From positions 7,383,470 to 7,447,469 of the forward strand of contig NC_092012.1 of assembly GCF_042242105.1 (NCBI RefSeq): a stretch of 64,000 nucleotides of DNA. The letters are read 5' to 3'. Below are positions 44,096-56,836 of this stretch, piece after piece. The position numbers and the translations under genes are program-made. Under the pieces are notes generated by a model. It was not told the origin of the DNA. It saw only the letters and a program-made list of their open reading frames with translations, and searched no databases. The stretch's first letter is position 1. Every line of letters begins with the position of its first letter. This DNA comes from Pempheris klunzingeri (taxonomy: Eukaryota > Chordata > Actinopteri > Acropomatiformes > Pempheridae).

Positions 44096-47000
44096 TATAA
44101 CACGCAGCATGTCATTTGTCATCAAATTCAGTTTCAGTTCATACGAGTGTGGAAGTTAGCAAAAATAAAGAGAATTAAAATAAGATGACAATAAAACTAC
44201 AGCTTCATGTTTAAGATCATGTGATTTTCCTCCCAATATGATTATTTTATATTATTTGAACAATAAATATATAGCTTGTCATGCTTTTATGTCCCATACA
44301 ATCAAACACTCCAAAAAACTCAAACTTCTGGCCGTGGCTGAAGACTTGCACATATAAACTGATGCAGTGATGATTTTCTTGGGCAGTCAGACCACTGAGC
44401 GGCCTCATGAGAGGTCAACTCTGAGCTTTGGGTAGGAGGACTGTAATGAGTTTATCCACAAGGGGGAAGCAAAGTCATAAATTGGGGGCCACTGACTGTC
44501 AGGTGGGTTTAGCCCAACTCTTGGTACACGTTTTAAAAAAACACAAATAATTGTTGATGGGGAGACGCTTGAATCATGTTCCAAGTAAAATCCACTTAGT
44601 GATGAACAGTAACTGGTCTAATAAAGCCACAAGCCTCATCTAAGTGAATTCATGCTTAATGTGCAGATAAAAATGCCAGTGGTTATCAAGAGGGAGGACT
44701 GCCTCACTCCTCGTCCATGTAACTTTATTAGTATGATAAAAGCCGTGCACGTTCATGATAAGGAGACGTGAGTAACTGCCAGTAACGGTGTTATTGCTGT
44801 TTTGCACCAGCCCTTGTCGCCCTCACCAGCCTTCACCCAGCAGCCCATACAGTAGCACACATTAACTCCCTGCTTCACTCCATTAGTGTCAAACAAGCCC
44901 CATTATAAGAGCAGCACACATGCATCATGGTTAATTAGGCCAATGTTAACTAAGGGGAACAAGAGCCATTTAACTTTTCCATATATTATTCATCTGGAAT
45001 AAAACACTGTTGGTAGGTAATAAATCCAACATATATAGACTGCAGAACAGCTATATGTATAATATAATAGTTGATTTAAGAGTTGAATACAGAATACAGA
45101 GAAAGAATTAAAACCATTTCTATTGCCTCTTAAAATCCAGTTTTCTGCTTATGTTTCTTCTTACTGTAAATATTAGTGTTAAGGTTGGGAAAATAATTCA
45201 ATCATTCAGTCAGTCTGACAGGATCACACATGAATTATGTATCAGCTCCTCTTTGGAGATGAATGATTTTAACACTGAGTGAAATATTCAAACAATACAT
45301 TGTTGGTAAATGCGTTATTCCATCAAATTGAAATATTTCAGATCCCCTGTGCATCATTTTATACACACTCCTTCCACAGAATTAAGCCCAACATATCTGG
45401 TGTCTTTGCAAACATACAGATCCACACTAGAATTTGCAAAATGACCACCAGAGGGCACCGCTGTCCTTTTCCACCATGAGATTTCACTCTGAAAGACACC
45501 CATGAAGAACTAATTGAGTGTGTGGCTCTCAAAATTCATGGAAATCATGAATACACATTAAAAGTTTTGGTGTTGTCTGTACAAAATGAGCCGTACAGCA
45601 TAGCAGCGTGATATATTTTGAGCCCTAGATTTGTTTCAGAAACCAGCGTTGATTGATTGATGTGTCTTAAAGAGCCAACCAAGACGACTGACAGCTCAGA
45701 GTGGTTGTTCAGTCAGGTGTAGGAGGGCTTCATGTTGATTACCTTAATGAGAAATGATGGCATCACTCTACCCCTAATGCTACCAAAGTGCTGTAGAAAC
45801 TTGTTTTTAATGCAGGTAAATTTTTCAGCTCTTTACATTTATTTATATATAACTACTTTAACGTCACAGATTGAAATTAAGCATACAAAACATCCTGTAT
45901 GATGCACTGTTATAGATTAAACTGCCCCAAAATATAGAAAATACTCCAACTTAGCTCCACCATGATCCACTGCAACAGTAAAATGCCACTTACACATTAG
46001 TGCACCACTGATGATGATATAATAGTATCCACTTATATACATTTACACGAGTGACATTTTAATTGCAAAACTTTTACTTGTAATGTATTATTTCAAATTG
46101 CACTATTGCAAATCCCTGGATTGCAAAAGAATCTGTGCTAATGTGCTCCTTGAAGAAAAGATGTGAGATAGGATGATTGTTTTTCCTTGGCGTGAAGGTT
46201 TATGAGGAGACAGCTTGAATAACTTGCCTGACTTGAGACTGATTGCTTGTTTCCACTTGGCAGATATCTGTAGAGTTTTCTGGCTGGATGACAAACACAG
46301 GATTCTTTGTATAAATCTTGGTTAACTTGCCAGAAACACAAACATGATATGAGACGTCCCTTATATGTGTTTGCCAGACCGCTAAGCCTCATCATACTGC
46401 TTGGGGTCGTGTTAGGACACATGTATGTGTATGTCTGTACATACAGTCTTTATGCAGACATGTTTCTCTAATTGTGTTTTATGTTTTTTATGAATTATGT
46501 TTCCACTCAGGTGTTGAGGACTCCCAGCGGTTAGACTTTTAGACCTTCCTCTATCAAAACAACTTATTTAAGACACCTGGACATTTGTATTTTCAGGAAA
46601 TTTTGGCAAGGCAATGAATTTTACTTGCAATCTTCAAGCAAGTTCTACTGAGCGGTCAGTAGATCAATAAGATTCACTATACTGAAAATACACAAGTGAT
46701 TTAGATTACATATAGAATTGAATTCCCAAGGTTTGATGTATTATACTGTGGTGTTTAGATTAAGCTATACGTGTTTCCTGTGTGGATGGTAATACCTGTT
46801 TGTTACTCTATTAAACAGGGACAGTTCAGATGATCATAGGGCGATGCAGTGCCCCAGATGTAATGTACGCAGGGCGTCTAGGTGAAAGATAACGTATAAG
46901 TTTGGCTCAGGCTGAAATCACAAACTAAATATGTGGATAAAATAGAGTAACCAGAGCCAGTAAATCTGACTGTGTGCCAGTATTATACATTAAATTAGGC

Positions 47001-47128
47001 ATGAGAGTGTGTGTCTATAGTGTAAGTATATACTGGTGTGATTTATGTCACTTTCAGGGACAAACATTAGACTTCAGACCAGTTGATTGCACAAGAAATT
47101 GCTCTCCAGCAGATTTTTGGGTCAGTAG

Positions 47129-47160
47129 TTAAGGTAAGGGTTAGGGTTAGGTTAGAGTCA
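47129..47160. repeat. Short interstitial telomere-like run
   Basis: The sequence holds TAAGGG TTAGGG TTAGG TTAG units, and a degenerate GGTTAGGG follows at 47189-47196. It is probably chance or a degenerate G-rich repeat rather than a fusion point. Confidence 0.6.
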
Positions 47161-47657
47161 GGGGTGGGTTAAGGCAAGTAGTGGTTATGGTTAGGGTGAC
47201 TGTCCAGTGTGTGTACACTGAGTTTGACTGACATCTCTCTCCTGTTACACCTGTTAATGTGCAAAAACACATTTTCTTAATTCCTAATGCTATGCTAAGT
47301 TTGATTTGAGTTTGTGTAAAGCACAAGTGGAAATAATAAGAAAATGATGGCTTAATTCCTTTTAGCTGCTTCAGGCTCCTGCTAATGTGCATGCACCGCC
47401 ATGTTGTGATAACTCGGAATCTATTTAGCGCTGTCACTGATTGCCTCTCAGTGGTATATGCCTTTGTTATGTCGGGCTATTTATCACATGTACTCAGGTT
47501 TCTCTTGCATAAGAGATCTTGGTCTCAATAAGATTGTCTGATTAAATAAAAGTTAAAAGTCTCAGACAAACAGTGGAACAGAGCCAGTGTTGATGTCTTA
47601 CTAATATCTGTACTTTTCCAACTATAAGTCAAAATGGTTGCTGTGAAAATAAGATCT

Positions 47658-47858
47658 ATGGGCCTTTTTCACAGCAGACATTTTGGAAAAGCACAGGTGT
47701 TGTTAATAACGTTAACAATGGCTCAGTCCCATTAAGCAGAGACAGTGAGCCAGCATGCACAATGCCAGCACCCTGAAACTAAAGCAGCTAAATGGAATTC
47801 AGCCATAATTCATTTGATTATTTACACCTGTGCTTTTCTTACTATGAAAAAGGCCCAT
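47658..47858. mobile_element. MITE with about 40-bp terminal inverted repeats
   Basis: The left end (ATGGGCCTTTTTCACAG..., with GAAAAGCACAGGTG further in) is the inverse of the right end (CACCTGTGCTTTTC..., then GAAAAAGGCCCAT). The total is about 201 bp with no coding capacity, as in a DNA-transposon MITE. No target duplication is clear beyond 2 bp, so the superfamily is not assigned. Confidence 0.75.
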
Positions 47859-50138
47859 TTCAGCCTGAGCAGACGTCTAATCAGCCAGAATCAGTGAAAA
47901 CACGCGTGTGCAGGATCTTTAATCTTTAGTCCTATTTTATGATTCTTCAACTTCAAGTTAATCAACTTCTAAACCCACTTTGAAATTAATGAAATGCACT
48001 GAAACTGAAACTAACAGATCATTTTCAGATAAAACATTTTTAAATCTAAATTATTCTTAATCTGTGGTTGGCTTCAATAAATAATGGCAATGAGTGTCAG
48101 TGTAACTGTGTATGATCTAAAGAAAACCTTCCTTCATTTGGGTTTGGTAGGGTAGTCATAAGGGCTTCTTCATGATGTGCTTGTAAAAGAGTTATAGCAC
48201 CACAAGAGGGTGATATTTGTTAAGAGAAAACATCAAAAGGCCAAAGTGAGCAGCTTCTAGAAATAATGGAGATAACATGTAATGTAATTTAAAAAGGAGA
48301 AAAACTAGCAACAGCAAAAATAATTTTATTTAAATCTTCACTTCTGTTTTTATTTCACTGTTCAGAGCAATTCAATTTGTCTTTTATAAAAAAAATGTTT
48401 TACTATGATTTAACAAGCTAAGTTTTAAGTTAACATTGTTGAAATGGCACAGTAGTGACAGGAAGGACCAGAACTAATCAAGCTCCTCCACTTTTCTCCA
48501 CATGGCAGCACTTTATGCCTGCGGTAACCCCCAATTTAAGTGCTCGCACATAGCAGATTCTGCATTAAATCTCTCATAATGTTATGAAATTGTCACTTCT
48601 AATCAACTCCTCTCCCACCAGCAGCTGCCTTGAAATTAAAAAAAAAAAAGAAAAATGACTGATTAGAGTGAAGGTTCTCCTCTGTTGGAGTTTATTTGGC
48701 AGCTTTCCTGGGCAGCAACCAGGTTTTTAGATGCAGGTGTTCCTACACACTAAAGTCAAAACAGCAGCTGTACTGTCTAGACACCAATTTACAGACTTGC
48801 ACAAGAAATCCTTCCAGTGTTAAAACAAGTGTTGCATCAGGACATAGGAAAATAATTAACTGATACAGAGGGACTATAAGTGAAAAATAACTTGGTGTTG
48901 GTGTGAAGATACACAGAGAACCAAGTGTATTTCAGTGAGTTGTAATAAACCTTGAACTTAGTGAAATATTTTCTTCTGATGAGTTATTTGGGATATAGAT
49001 CTGGCCTTGATGTTTTGAGAATCTGGCAGAGGACCAATGGATCCGAGACAAACGTACTGAATGGCTGATGAGAGAATGAGGTGGAGAGATGAGCGTGAGA
49101 GGAGGAGTCAGAGGGTTTGTGGTGCAGAGGTAGATGAAGAGAAGAGGTAGATGAGCGAACAGGTTTGGAGAAGTGTGATTGTGGCTGGAGGGAGGGACAG
49201 AGAAGGTAATTGCTCATTGACGTAAAAGTCAATAATGGAAATGCTAATAGATCAATTTAGCTTTAACCTGCAACGCTGCAAAAACAAAGCAGTATATTGC
49301 CACCAGCTAATCAATTCAAATGTCACAGTGTAGTTCCCTTGTTTAAATATACTACTGTTAGTAATATTTGGAGAAAGTGTATGTCAGCCTTTTGAGTCAA
49401 ATGCCAAAAATGTTGTTTGACAGCAGCTACAGGCTGACAGCATCATAGACAGTGGGTAGCCCTGGTGAAAACTGATGCAGTGCAACAAAAAAACTTTATC
49501 TGGGTGTAACGTTTACATCAAAACCACTTTGACTGTCAATTATTTACAACAGAACGATAACCAATAACATGCTGCTAGCGAAAACCATCTAATGCAAGTT
49601 ATTCTTTCCTACCTCCTCCATTACTTCAGGAGAGGAACACATGCTGATCTGACGCATCCATGTTTCTTGGATGATCACCGTAGCAACACGCAAGGTAGGA
49701 AGCCTCATTCTAACACTGGGCGTATTGAGCATCAACAGCAGCACAAAGACCCAGCATTGAGTGCTTTGGCCTGCTGCTGTGATACATTAACATCGCTGCC
49801 ATATTGGACTGCACACAACTGGCTTGTAAACACAGGATAAGCACACAGGATAAAGAGCACCAGAATATTTCCGTTTTTATATTTTTTTTTATACAGAAAA
49901 AAATTCAGCTCCTCCATTTACTTGAATGTGTTTACAGGCCAGTCTTGCTGTCTTCAGTCCAAGATGGCGGCAACACTGACGTACGATTCAGCGGCAACTG
50001 CAGGATCTGTTGGTGCCTTCATTGGGTCATTGTTTACGGTGCTCAAGGAAAATATAATATTTATAGGGTGGAGCTTCAGTGTTGTGTCAGTGTCTGACTT
50101 CAGGAATGTCTCAGGTGGATTTGACGTTGAAGTTCTGC

Positions 50139-50680
50139 ACATAAATTCATGGTCCCCAGAGGATGAAGCCTACTGTTTTTTTTTCTGGTCCCCTGACTTT
50201 TCCCCCAGTAATAGTAATAGTAATGACTTTATTTATATAGCACTTTTCTTAACAATGTTACAAAGTGCTATACTGACAAGACAGTTTAAAAAAAACAAGG
50301 ATAAAAGCACATAGGAAGTAAAAACAATGAAAAGAATACAAATAGTGTCACCAGCTGGTCAAAATTTTGACTTATCCAGTGAAATCTCAACATGTGCTGG
50401 ATGGATTAGCACCAGTCTTTGATGGTTTCCAGATAATGAACCCTAATGATTTTAATTATCCTCTGTTCTATCCTCTCTTCATTTAGTCTCACCATAACAA
50501 CATTCAACATGATAATTTATCCAATAGTTTGATTTATGACCAAAATACCTGCAGTCCTAATAACATTTCCATCAGCTCTTCATTGTGTTAATCAGCAAAT
50601 GTTCAAATGCTAACACACTCAGCAAGGATGGCTTACATAGTAAACATCAATTCACTGACACGCATGTTGTGCATTTGCAA
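50139..50680 (+). repeat. Teleost interspersed repeat, copy 1 (interrupted)
   Basis: Contains 'ttcatggtccccagaggatg', 'ccctgacttttcc', 'ggtcaaaattttgacttatc', 'tttatgaccaaaatacctgc' and 'gcaaatgttcaaatgctaac' in the order seen in copy 2 (52570-53130). It is split by the insertion at 50204-50340. Confidence 0.6.
50204..50340 (+). mobile_element. Short retroposon-like insertion nested in copy 1
   Basis: It begins with TAATAG/TAATGA triplets, followed by CTTTATTTATATAGCACTTT and ACAAAGTGCTATAC, a motif pair I recognise from a very common teleost repeat. It separates two halves of the older repeat, so it inserted later. Confidence 0.5.
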
Positions 50681-52220
50681 CCTTACACTAAGCAGGAAAT
50701 CAGCATTTTGTAACAAGCTGCAAAGAGCTGTAAGGTGTCTGCTGGAGCTGTGACCACTGGCCTGTTGGTTAATATGTGTGAGCCGTCCAGCTGTGGTTGC
50801 AAAGTGTATGAAGTGATCTTAGTAGGGTGATGTCTCTTCAGTTAACTCTGTGGTTTCAGTAAGTGAGACAAGATCGCCTTTTTTCCCCCGTGTGAATTAG
50901 ATCCTTTTTGAGAGACAGGATAGTTCATATTTAGCTATTTTTGCTGCTAGACCGTGCAAAGTTTGTGTTTTGGGGCATGTCGAGGATCTATGGTGCCTTT
51001 AACCTGATAAAGAATATTTTAGAACCTATTTTTATCTATGTAAGCATTATCTTCTTGTACCTCCTGCAAAATTAAACCGCTCTGCATGTGTGAGAACAGT
51101 GGGAGCTGGAACAAATTGAGCACTCACAGCGTCAGAAGGCATTCATTATTCATATTAATTGATTCTGGCAGTTTGGAGACAATACCTTGTAATGCAACAC
51201 CCATCTAGGACAGGAAGACGATAAACATTCACTAATCTCCTCCAGCATGCATACTGAGCAGGCATACTGAACCCCCTGCTCACATGACTCCTTCTTCTCA
51301 CATCAACCTGGAACTGTGAGGCACCGTGTCACTCAGGTTTTATTTGTGTGCTCTGCGATTGTGATGTGGATGGTTAGAGCATCACGATGTTTGTTGCGTC
51401 TCAAGCTGGATTTCTCATCCCTCATCACATTTTTCACAATAGTGCAAAAGATGCTCATGTCCACAAACGCAGAATCAAACGTTGATTATTCTCGTGGGAT
51501 TCTGAATCGCTGAGTGGTTTTCTGTTTTCCATTTTAAAAAAAAGGGTCTTTTGTTTTTTTCGCCAGCATCCTTTTATATAATCACAAGACTGCTAAGCTG
51601 ACAAGAGGACAAATGAGATGTACTCTACTGTACACACTCATTTGGTAGAAGTGAGAATGAGAAAAAAGAAGGTCACACGCATCTTGATGTAAATGGCAAT
51701 GCACTCAGCATCGTGCTGCAATTAAAATTTAATGAGGCCTCTCCATTCTGCTCAACGTGAGCAGTCAGATGTTACTGTGCAGACTCTCCGTTCCTCAGCC
51801 GCTCCCTTCCTGTCACCTACCAGCTTTTTTCCATCGGCATGCAATTTCCAAGCAAACCGCATGAAAAATAATATTCAGCCTTCTTTTAAAAGAATTCCTG
51901 CTCAGATTGATCTTGATCTTTGGAGATGGTGCTTGTGTTTCATCTGCTGATGGATGAAATGTCTTTAAATGATCAATGCGGGGTCTAGTTCACATAACAA
52001 GAGAAGATTTTAGATCTGCTTCTCTATGGTTTACTGTAGCTGAGACATATGAGAAAGTTGGGACTATTAGTCAGGAAAAGATCATTCTTTCTGTATCTTT
52101 GTATTGAAACAGCACCTGATACATTCACTTGTGCCTCTTCAACCCAGAATACACGTAAATACCTACAACACACACCCTGTCACTACATCCATTTCTCTTT
52201 CTCTGTCTATATCGCTCTTT

Positions 52221-52221
52221 A

Positions 52222-52252
<31 letters not shown>
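52221..52252. repeat. (AC)n microsatellite
   Basis: A short CA run with one GC interruption. Confidence 0.85.
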
Positions 52253-52569
52253 TGTTCACACAAAACATCCCTGCTTGGGCCTAATCTTATTTCAACATGG
52301 CATAATTACATATTTGCAGAGTGCTAATCTGCAGCAGTGTCCTTATGTTTATTATGAGGTGGAGGAGCATTTGACACACATCTGATAATCAGTACAGTAT
52401 GCTGGAAAGATGCTTTATTGCAGCAGGTGATGCATATTTTCATAGAGTTAGTGGTTTCTGCAGACTATGGCTATAGACTATGACTATGATCAGTTAAACC
52501 AACTCTTTAGTTTAGTCTTTTTTAGTTTTTTTTTTCTGTTTTTTTTTGTCTTTTGATTTTTGGTCATTC

Positions 52570-53130
52570 ACTAACCTTTTGTTTTAGCGCCACCACAAGG
52601 GTGACATTTTTGTTTTTTTGCTAAATGACACCCATTGGATGGATTTCCATTATATTTTTCAGATATCCACAATGCTGAGAGGTATCTGTCATTGGTGATT
52701 CCCTGACTTTTCGTTTTGTTCCGCTTGTAGGTCAAAGTTTACACTGATCCAGTGAAATTAAAGACATTCAAGGTTCCCAGATGATGCACCTACTCACTTT
52801 TCCTCTATCAGCACCTGCAGGTTGACAGTTGTGTTTCTGAGTCTTATTAACAACTATCAGATTGCCATGAAATTTGATATAGACACTTATTTTCACCTCA
52901 GGATGAATTTTAATAACTAGTGTCACATCAGTTCAAACCAATGTCCAATAATTTGGTTTATGACCAAATACCTGCAAAACTAATGACACTCCTATGAGAC
53001 TCAGCTGTACGTTATATTTAGTGCTAATTAGCAAATATTAGCATGCTAACACTCCGAACAAAGATTGTGCACATGGTAAACATTATACCTGCTAAGCATC
53101 AACATGGTAATGTTACATATTACTAACATT
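52570..53130 (+). repeat. Teleost interspersed repeat, copy 2
   Basis: Phrases include 'agcgccaccacaagggtga', 'gattccctgacttttc', 'tttatgaccaaatacctgca', 'gtgctaattagcaaatatta', 'gcatgctaacac' and 'catggtaaacattatacctg'. It shares these in the same order with copy 1 and, inverted, with copy 3. It is noncoding. Confidence 0.65.
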
Positions 53131-54412
53131 ACAGACAAGGTGAACCATGTGATGTAGTTCCTGTTCTAAAATAAAGAATACAAAATGTTTAAATATGTAT
53201 TTGCCATTAATCAAATTATACAAATCATCTCAATAAGCTATTTGATAAAATAAAGTAATCTACAAAAGAAGTCTTTACAAAAATAAATCTAACACTATAG
53301 CTGTAGACACTTGTGTTGAGTCTTTATCATCTCCTTGTAATGGCCTTCACCAACTAACTCTGCACTAATGTCTTGCCACAGCAGCAGCCTTACTGACATG
53401 ATTGACATTCATGAAGGCATCCACTGTTCGTCACAGAAACAAGTATCATGTCCTCAGTCTCCTAAGAAAAAAATAGTCAATGTTTCGGTTGAAGCACTCC
53501 TAAAAATTCCCTGCAGTAAAAGAGGGAAGCTGCAAAGGTAAATAAAATGATAATTTATCTGGTATCAAGAACTTTTGTAATTTGCATGACTTCTCCCTGT
53601 GTTAATGTTTTTAGTCCAGAACCTCATTTGCATAATTCCCATTATCCCATAAGAAGTGGTACCAGCTTCAAAAAGCTCCTCTTTTTTTTTTCACTTGCAC
53701 TCATCACTTCCTACTCTCGTCTCGTGGGAAACATGGTCTCACTTCTAGTTTTACAAGGAAAGACATACATGCAACAAGTTGTTTTCTTTCCTGTATTGTT
53801 TTTGCAATTTTACACCCCCATGAAACCTTCGCATGCGGAGAGACCACAATGGATGTGATGTGTTGCTTTCTTTTCAGCAGGCAGTGCTTTGTTATCAACA
53901 AGCTGTGTCATGGTTCCAAGATAATTCTCAGTGGCAATCTTTGAAAAACACCTTCCATTTTCAACAATGATATAGTAGCTATAATGGATTGCATTTTAGT
54001 CTTGAGAAAGCAGATATGTGGATGATATAGAAAACACAGATATTTATTTGTAACTTATTCTTTCCTGAAACCATTTCCATTAAAATCTTTATTATTTCGT
54101 TGTGTCTATGTAGCCATAACAATGGCTGCACGGATTTGCCAACATAGTTCAGCTGTTCTTTATTTTGACTCCTCCTTACCTCTTGCTGTTTTTTGACTTC
54201 TCATCTGCAGGACGGGCAGAAATGCGTGAGCACTGACTGTTTTCTCACTGCTGGAAAATGGGTAGCCCTGCCAGAAAAATATGCAACTAAACATTAATCG
54301 CCTGTCTTTTTTGTTTGGCTCAGAAACAAACTCATTTGGAAATAATCTTGTTGCTTTCTTGTTAGTAGTCTGAGAAAATCATTACGGCTCTTGTTATGTT
54401 CAACAAATACAA

Positions 54413-54628
54413 TGCTAGAGCCAGCAGCTGATTAGCTTAGCTTAGCATAAAGACTGGAACCAGGAGGAAACAGCTAGCCAGACTCTAATTCTACAGATTA
54501 AATAAATGCATCACGTCAGTTTGTGAGCTTTAGAGGCACCGGTAGGTGGATTCTGTTTCCTTTAGACAGTCAGATCAGCTGTTTCCCTTTCCTTCCAGTC
54601 TCTATGCTAAGCTAACTAGCTGCTAGAG
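54413..54628. mobile_element. Fold-back / MITE element
   Basis: The left arm (about 54421-54478: AGCAGCTGATTAGCTTAGC, AGACTGGAACCAGGAGGAAA, CAGC) is inverted in the right arm (about 54577-54626: CAGCTGTTTCCC, TTCCAGTCTCTATGCTAAGC, TAACTAGCTGCT). An 8-bp direct repeat TGCTAGAG flanks it (54413-54420 and 54621-54628), but it overlaps the right arm, so it is only a possible target duplication. The arms match a common teleost repeat. Confidence 0.6.
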
Positions 54629-55189
54629 TGGTATTGAGCAAGAAAGCAAATAAGTGTATTTCCAATAATCTTGAACTATTCCTTTTAATACTTGAATTAC
54701 TACACTGATTTTGCATCGCAGTCCTATATTATTGTCAAGTCAGTTTGATAAAATAAAAGATCAAAATCTTTTTTATTCTACACAATGGATTTTATAACAT
54801 TAGTTAGCTGCAGTGCTCCCCAGGACCTGTAAACAGACTTTGATGTCTCTAATCGGTGGAATCCAGCTTCAGACTTGGAGTGAATCAAAAGCTCTTCCAT
54901 GTTCATCTAAGCTTCCCCCCTACTGCGAATTGAGAGCAATTAAGGAAAAAGGTATATGCATAGGATTACATCAAATAGCTGTGTGTGTTTGGCTCCGTAT
55001 ACACCATGAAAAACAAAAAAAGGAGCAAAGGCAGTTCGTCGTCACCAGTGTATCGCCTGGTCTGTGAGGGAGGGTGCGGCAATGAGCCATGGCCTGAAGT
55101 TACCCCCCTACCAAGAAACTGTTACACCACCTCCCTGAGATTATCAGAGAAACTGTATCTGTTTTTTTTTTTGCTTCTCTGTTTGTCGC

Positions 55190-55440
55190 ATTATTCCATC
55201 CATCCATTAGAGTTGGAGCCAATCCAAAGCTTGGGTGGTCGGCTGGTCGACCAACACATAGACAGACGACCACTCAAGCTCACACACTACGGGCACCAAG
55301 TAATTAGAGTCACCAGTTAACCTAACCCACGCAAGCACAGGGAGAACATGCAACTCCGCGCAGAAAGACCCCAGACAGACTTGGATCCAAACCTGGAACC
55401 TTCTTGCTGTGAGGCAACAGTGCTAACCACCGTGCTATAT
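55190..55440 (+). repeat. Widespread teleost interspersed repeat fragment
   Basis: The order of 'gttggagccaatcc', 'ccactcaagctcacacacta', 'cgggcaccaagtaattagag', 'tcaccagttaacctaaccc', 'agggagaacatgcaactccg' and 'tgtgaggcaacagtgctaac' matches a very abundant vertebrate/teleost repeat. The copy has an internal deletion and several substitutions. Confidence 0.65.
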
Positions 55441-56168
55441 ATGTTAATTTCGTGCTGAAATATGACAAATGGCGAGCATGTTATGGCTACATATAACATG
55501 CAACTTCAAAATATGTACCGTCTTTGCTGACTCTAGTTTAGCTTCCAAAGTAAATCTTCACAGGTTTCTTTGCAGTGAAACTGGATGATACAACATATGC
55601 GTCCACGGAAAAGTGCACAGACTCAAATTTGTCAAAGAGCGCTTTAGCTTGGTGATGGATTGCAACTGAAAAAGCTGAGCTTTCATAAGGCTGTCAGGGG
55701 GGGGATGCCTGCTTCAGCAGTTCTATAACCTCTTTAAAAATGAGCAGCTTTGTGGTAATTGCCTCAGAAGTAGATCATAAATAACAAAAGTTTTAACAAA
55801 AGCAAGAAATCATGTTTATATTTTTGGGGTTGACAGCGTTGTCACATTGCTGTTGTTGTATTTTGCTTTGATATAAATGGCTGTAATGTCAAATGAGATG
55901 TGATTGTGACAATGCTTTGACACATGCTTATGGTAAAGATTTACCTTTGAGCTGCTTTCTATTGACATTTCTGTCATCATACCAGTTAACCAGCACTTAT
56001 TTTTATAAAACATGTCATCACGGTTTAGTTGCGATTTCGATCTATGATTAAAAGTCTTATTTATAATCTGAGTTTGTAGTATTGGAGAGCTGCACTGAGG
56101 AAGACACTCAACTTCACTGGTGAATTTGTTAGTATTAATTTCAAGTAATTAATTTAAAGAGCAGCAGT

Positions 56169-56182
56169 GGGGGGGGGGGGGG
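56169..56182. repeat. Poly(G) run
   Basis: A homopolymer of 14 G residues; run length is prone to sequencing error. Confidence 0.9.
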
Positions 56183-56791
56183 TTGTAGATTTGCACGTAA
56201 AGATAAAAAACTGAGATTGCCCCTTAGGTGCTTTTGTATAAAGGAGGTTGTTTTCCTCTCTCATTAGGCATCTTTCTTTCACTTTGTTTACAGGCTAAAC
56301 AAAAGTTTCTTCGCTGAGGGAGGACAGCTTAGAAAATATTTATAAAATCAACACACTCTCTCCTGGTGTCTCTCTGCAATGCACTCTATTTAAGGTAAAT
56401 TAAAAAACACTGGGAGCCATAGCACATGAATCTTTTATGACCTTGAGAGAGTCGACAAAGACAAAAGAAGCTCTGCTCTTAGTGCACTCCGATGCTCAGA
56501 TCAATCAAATTTCGGTCACACAAACTCATCTCTGTGTGGAATCTTAATCTGTGACTCAGATGGAGCCTCTGGGGAGAGCATCTCCTCAAAATGCTGTGGT
56601 TACACGGGGCCAGAAATGATGCACTGATATGATAAGTTGCTTTTGTCGACCTACACAAATGTAGAGATGTTATTCAACTTGAAGCTTTCATTTTCCTGCA
56701 TGGAGTGCTGCTACAGTTGTTGTGTACATTATTCACATATTCATGAAGAATCACTGACATATTGTCAACATGAATTACATTTAGGCATAAC

Positions 56792-56797
<6 letters not shown>

Positions 56798-56830
<33 letters not shown>
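56798..56830. repeat. (AT)n microsatellite
   Basis: A perfect AT run of about 33 bp. Confidence 0.9.

Positions 56831-56836
<6 letters not shown>

Noticed and set aside
49922..50314. 130-codon plus-strand frame starting near CAAGATGGCGGC
   Set aside because: It runs through two different interspersed repeats (from 50139 and from 50204), so it is not a conserved protein.
55190..55440. Possible tRNA or tRNA-derived SINE because of a TTGGATCCAAACC-like box
   Set aside because: No cloverleaf can be drawn, and the phrase order matches a known dispersed teleost repeat instead.
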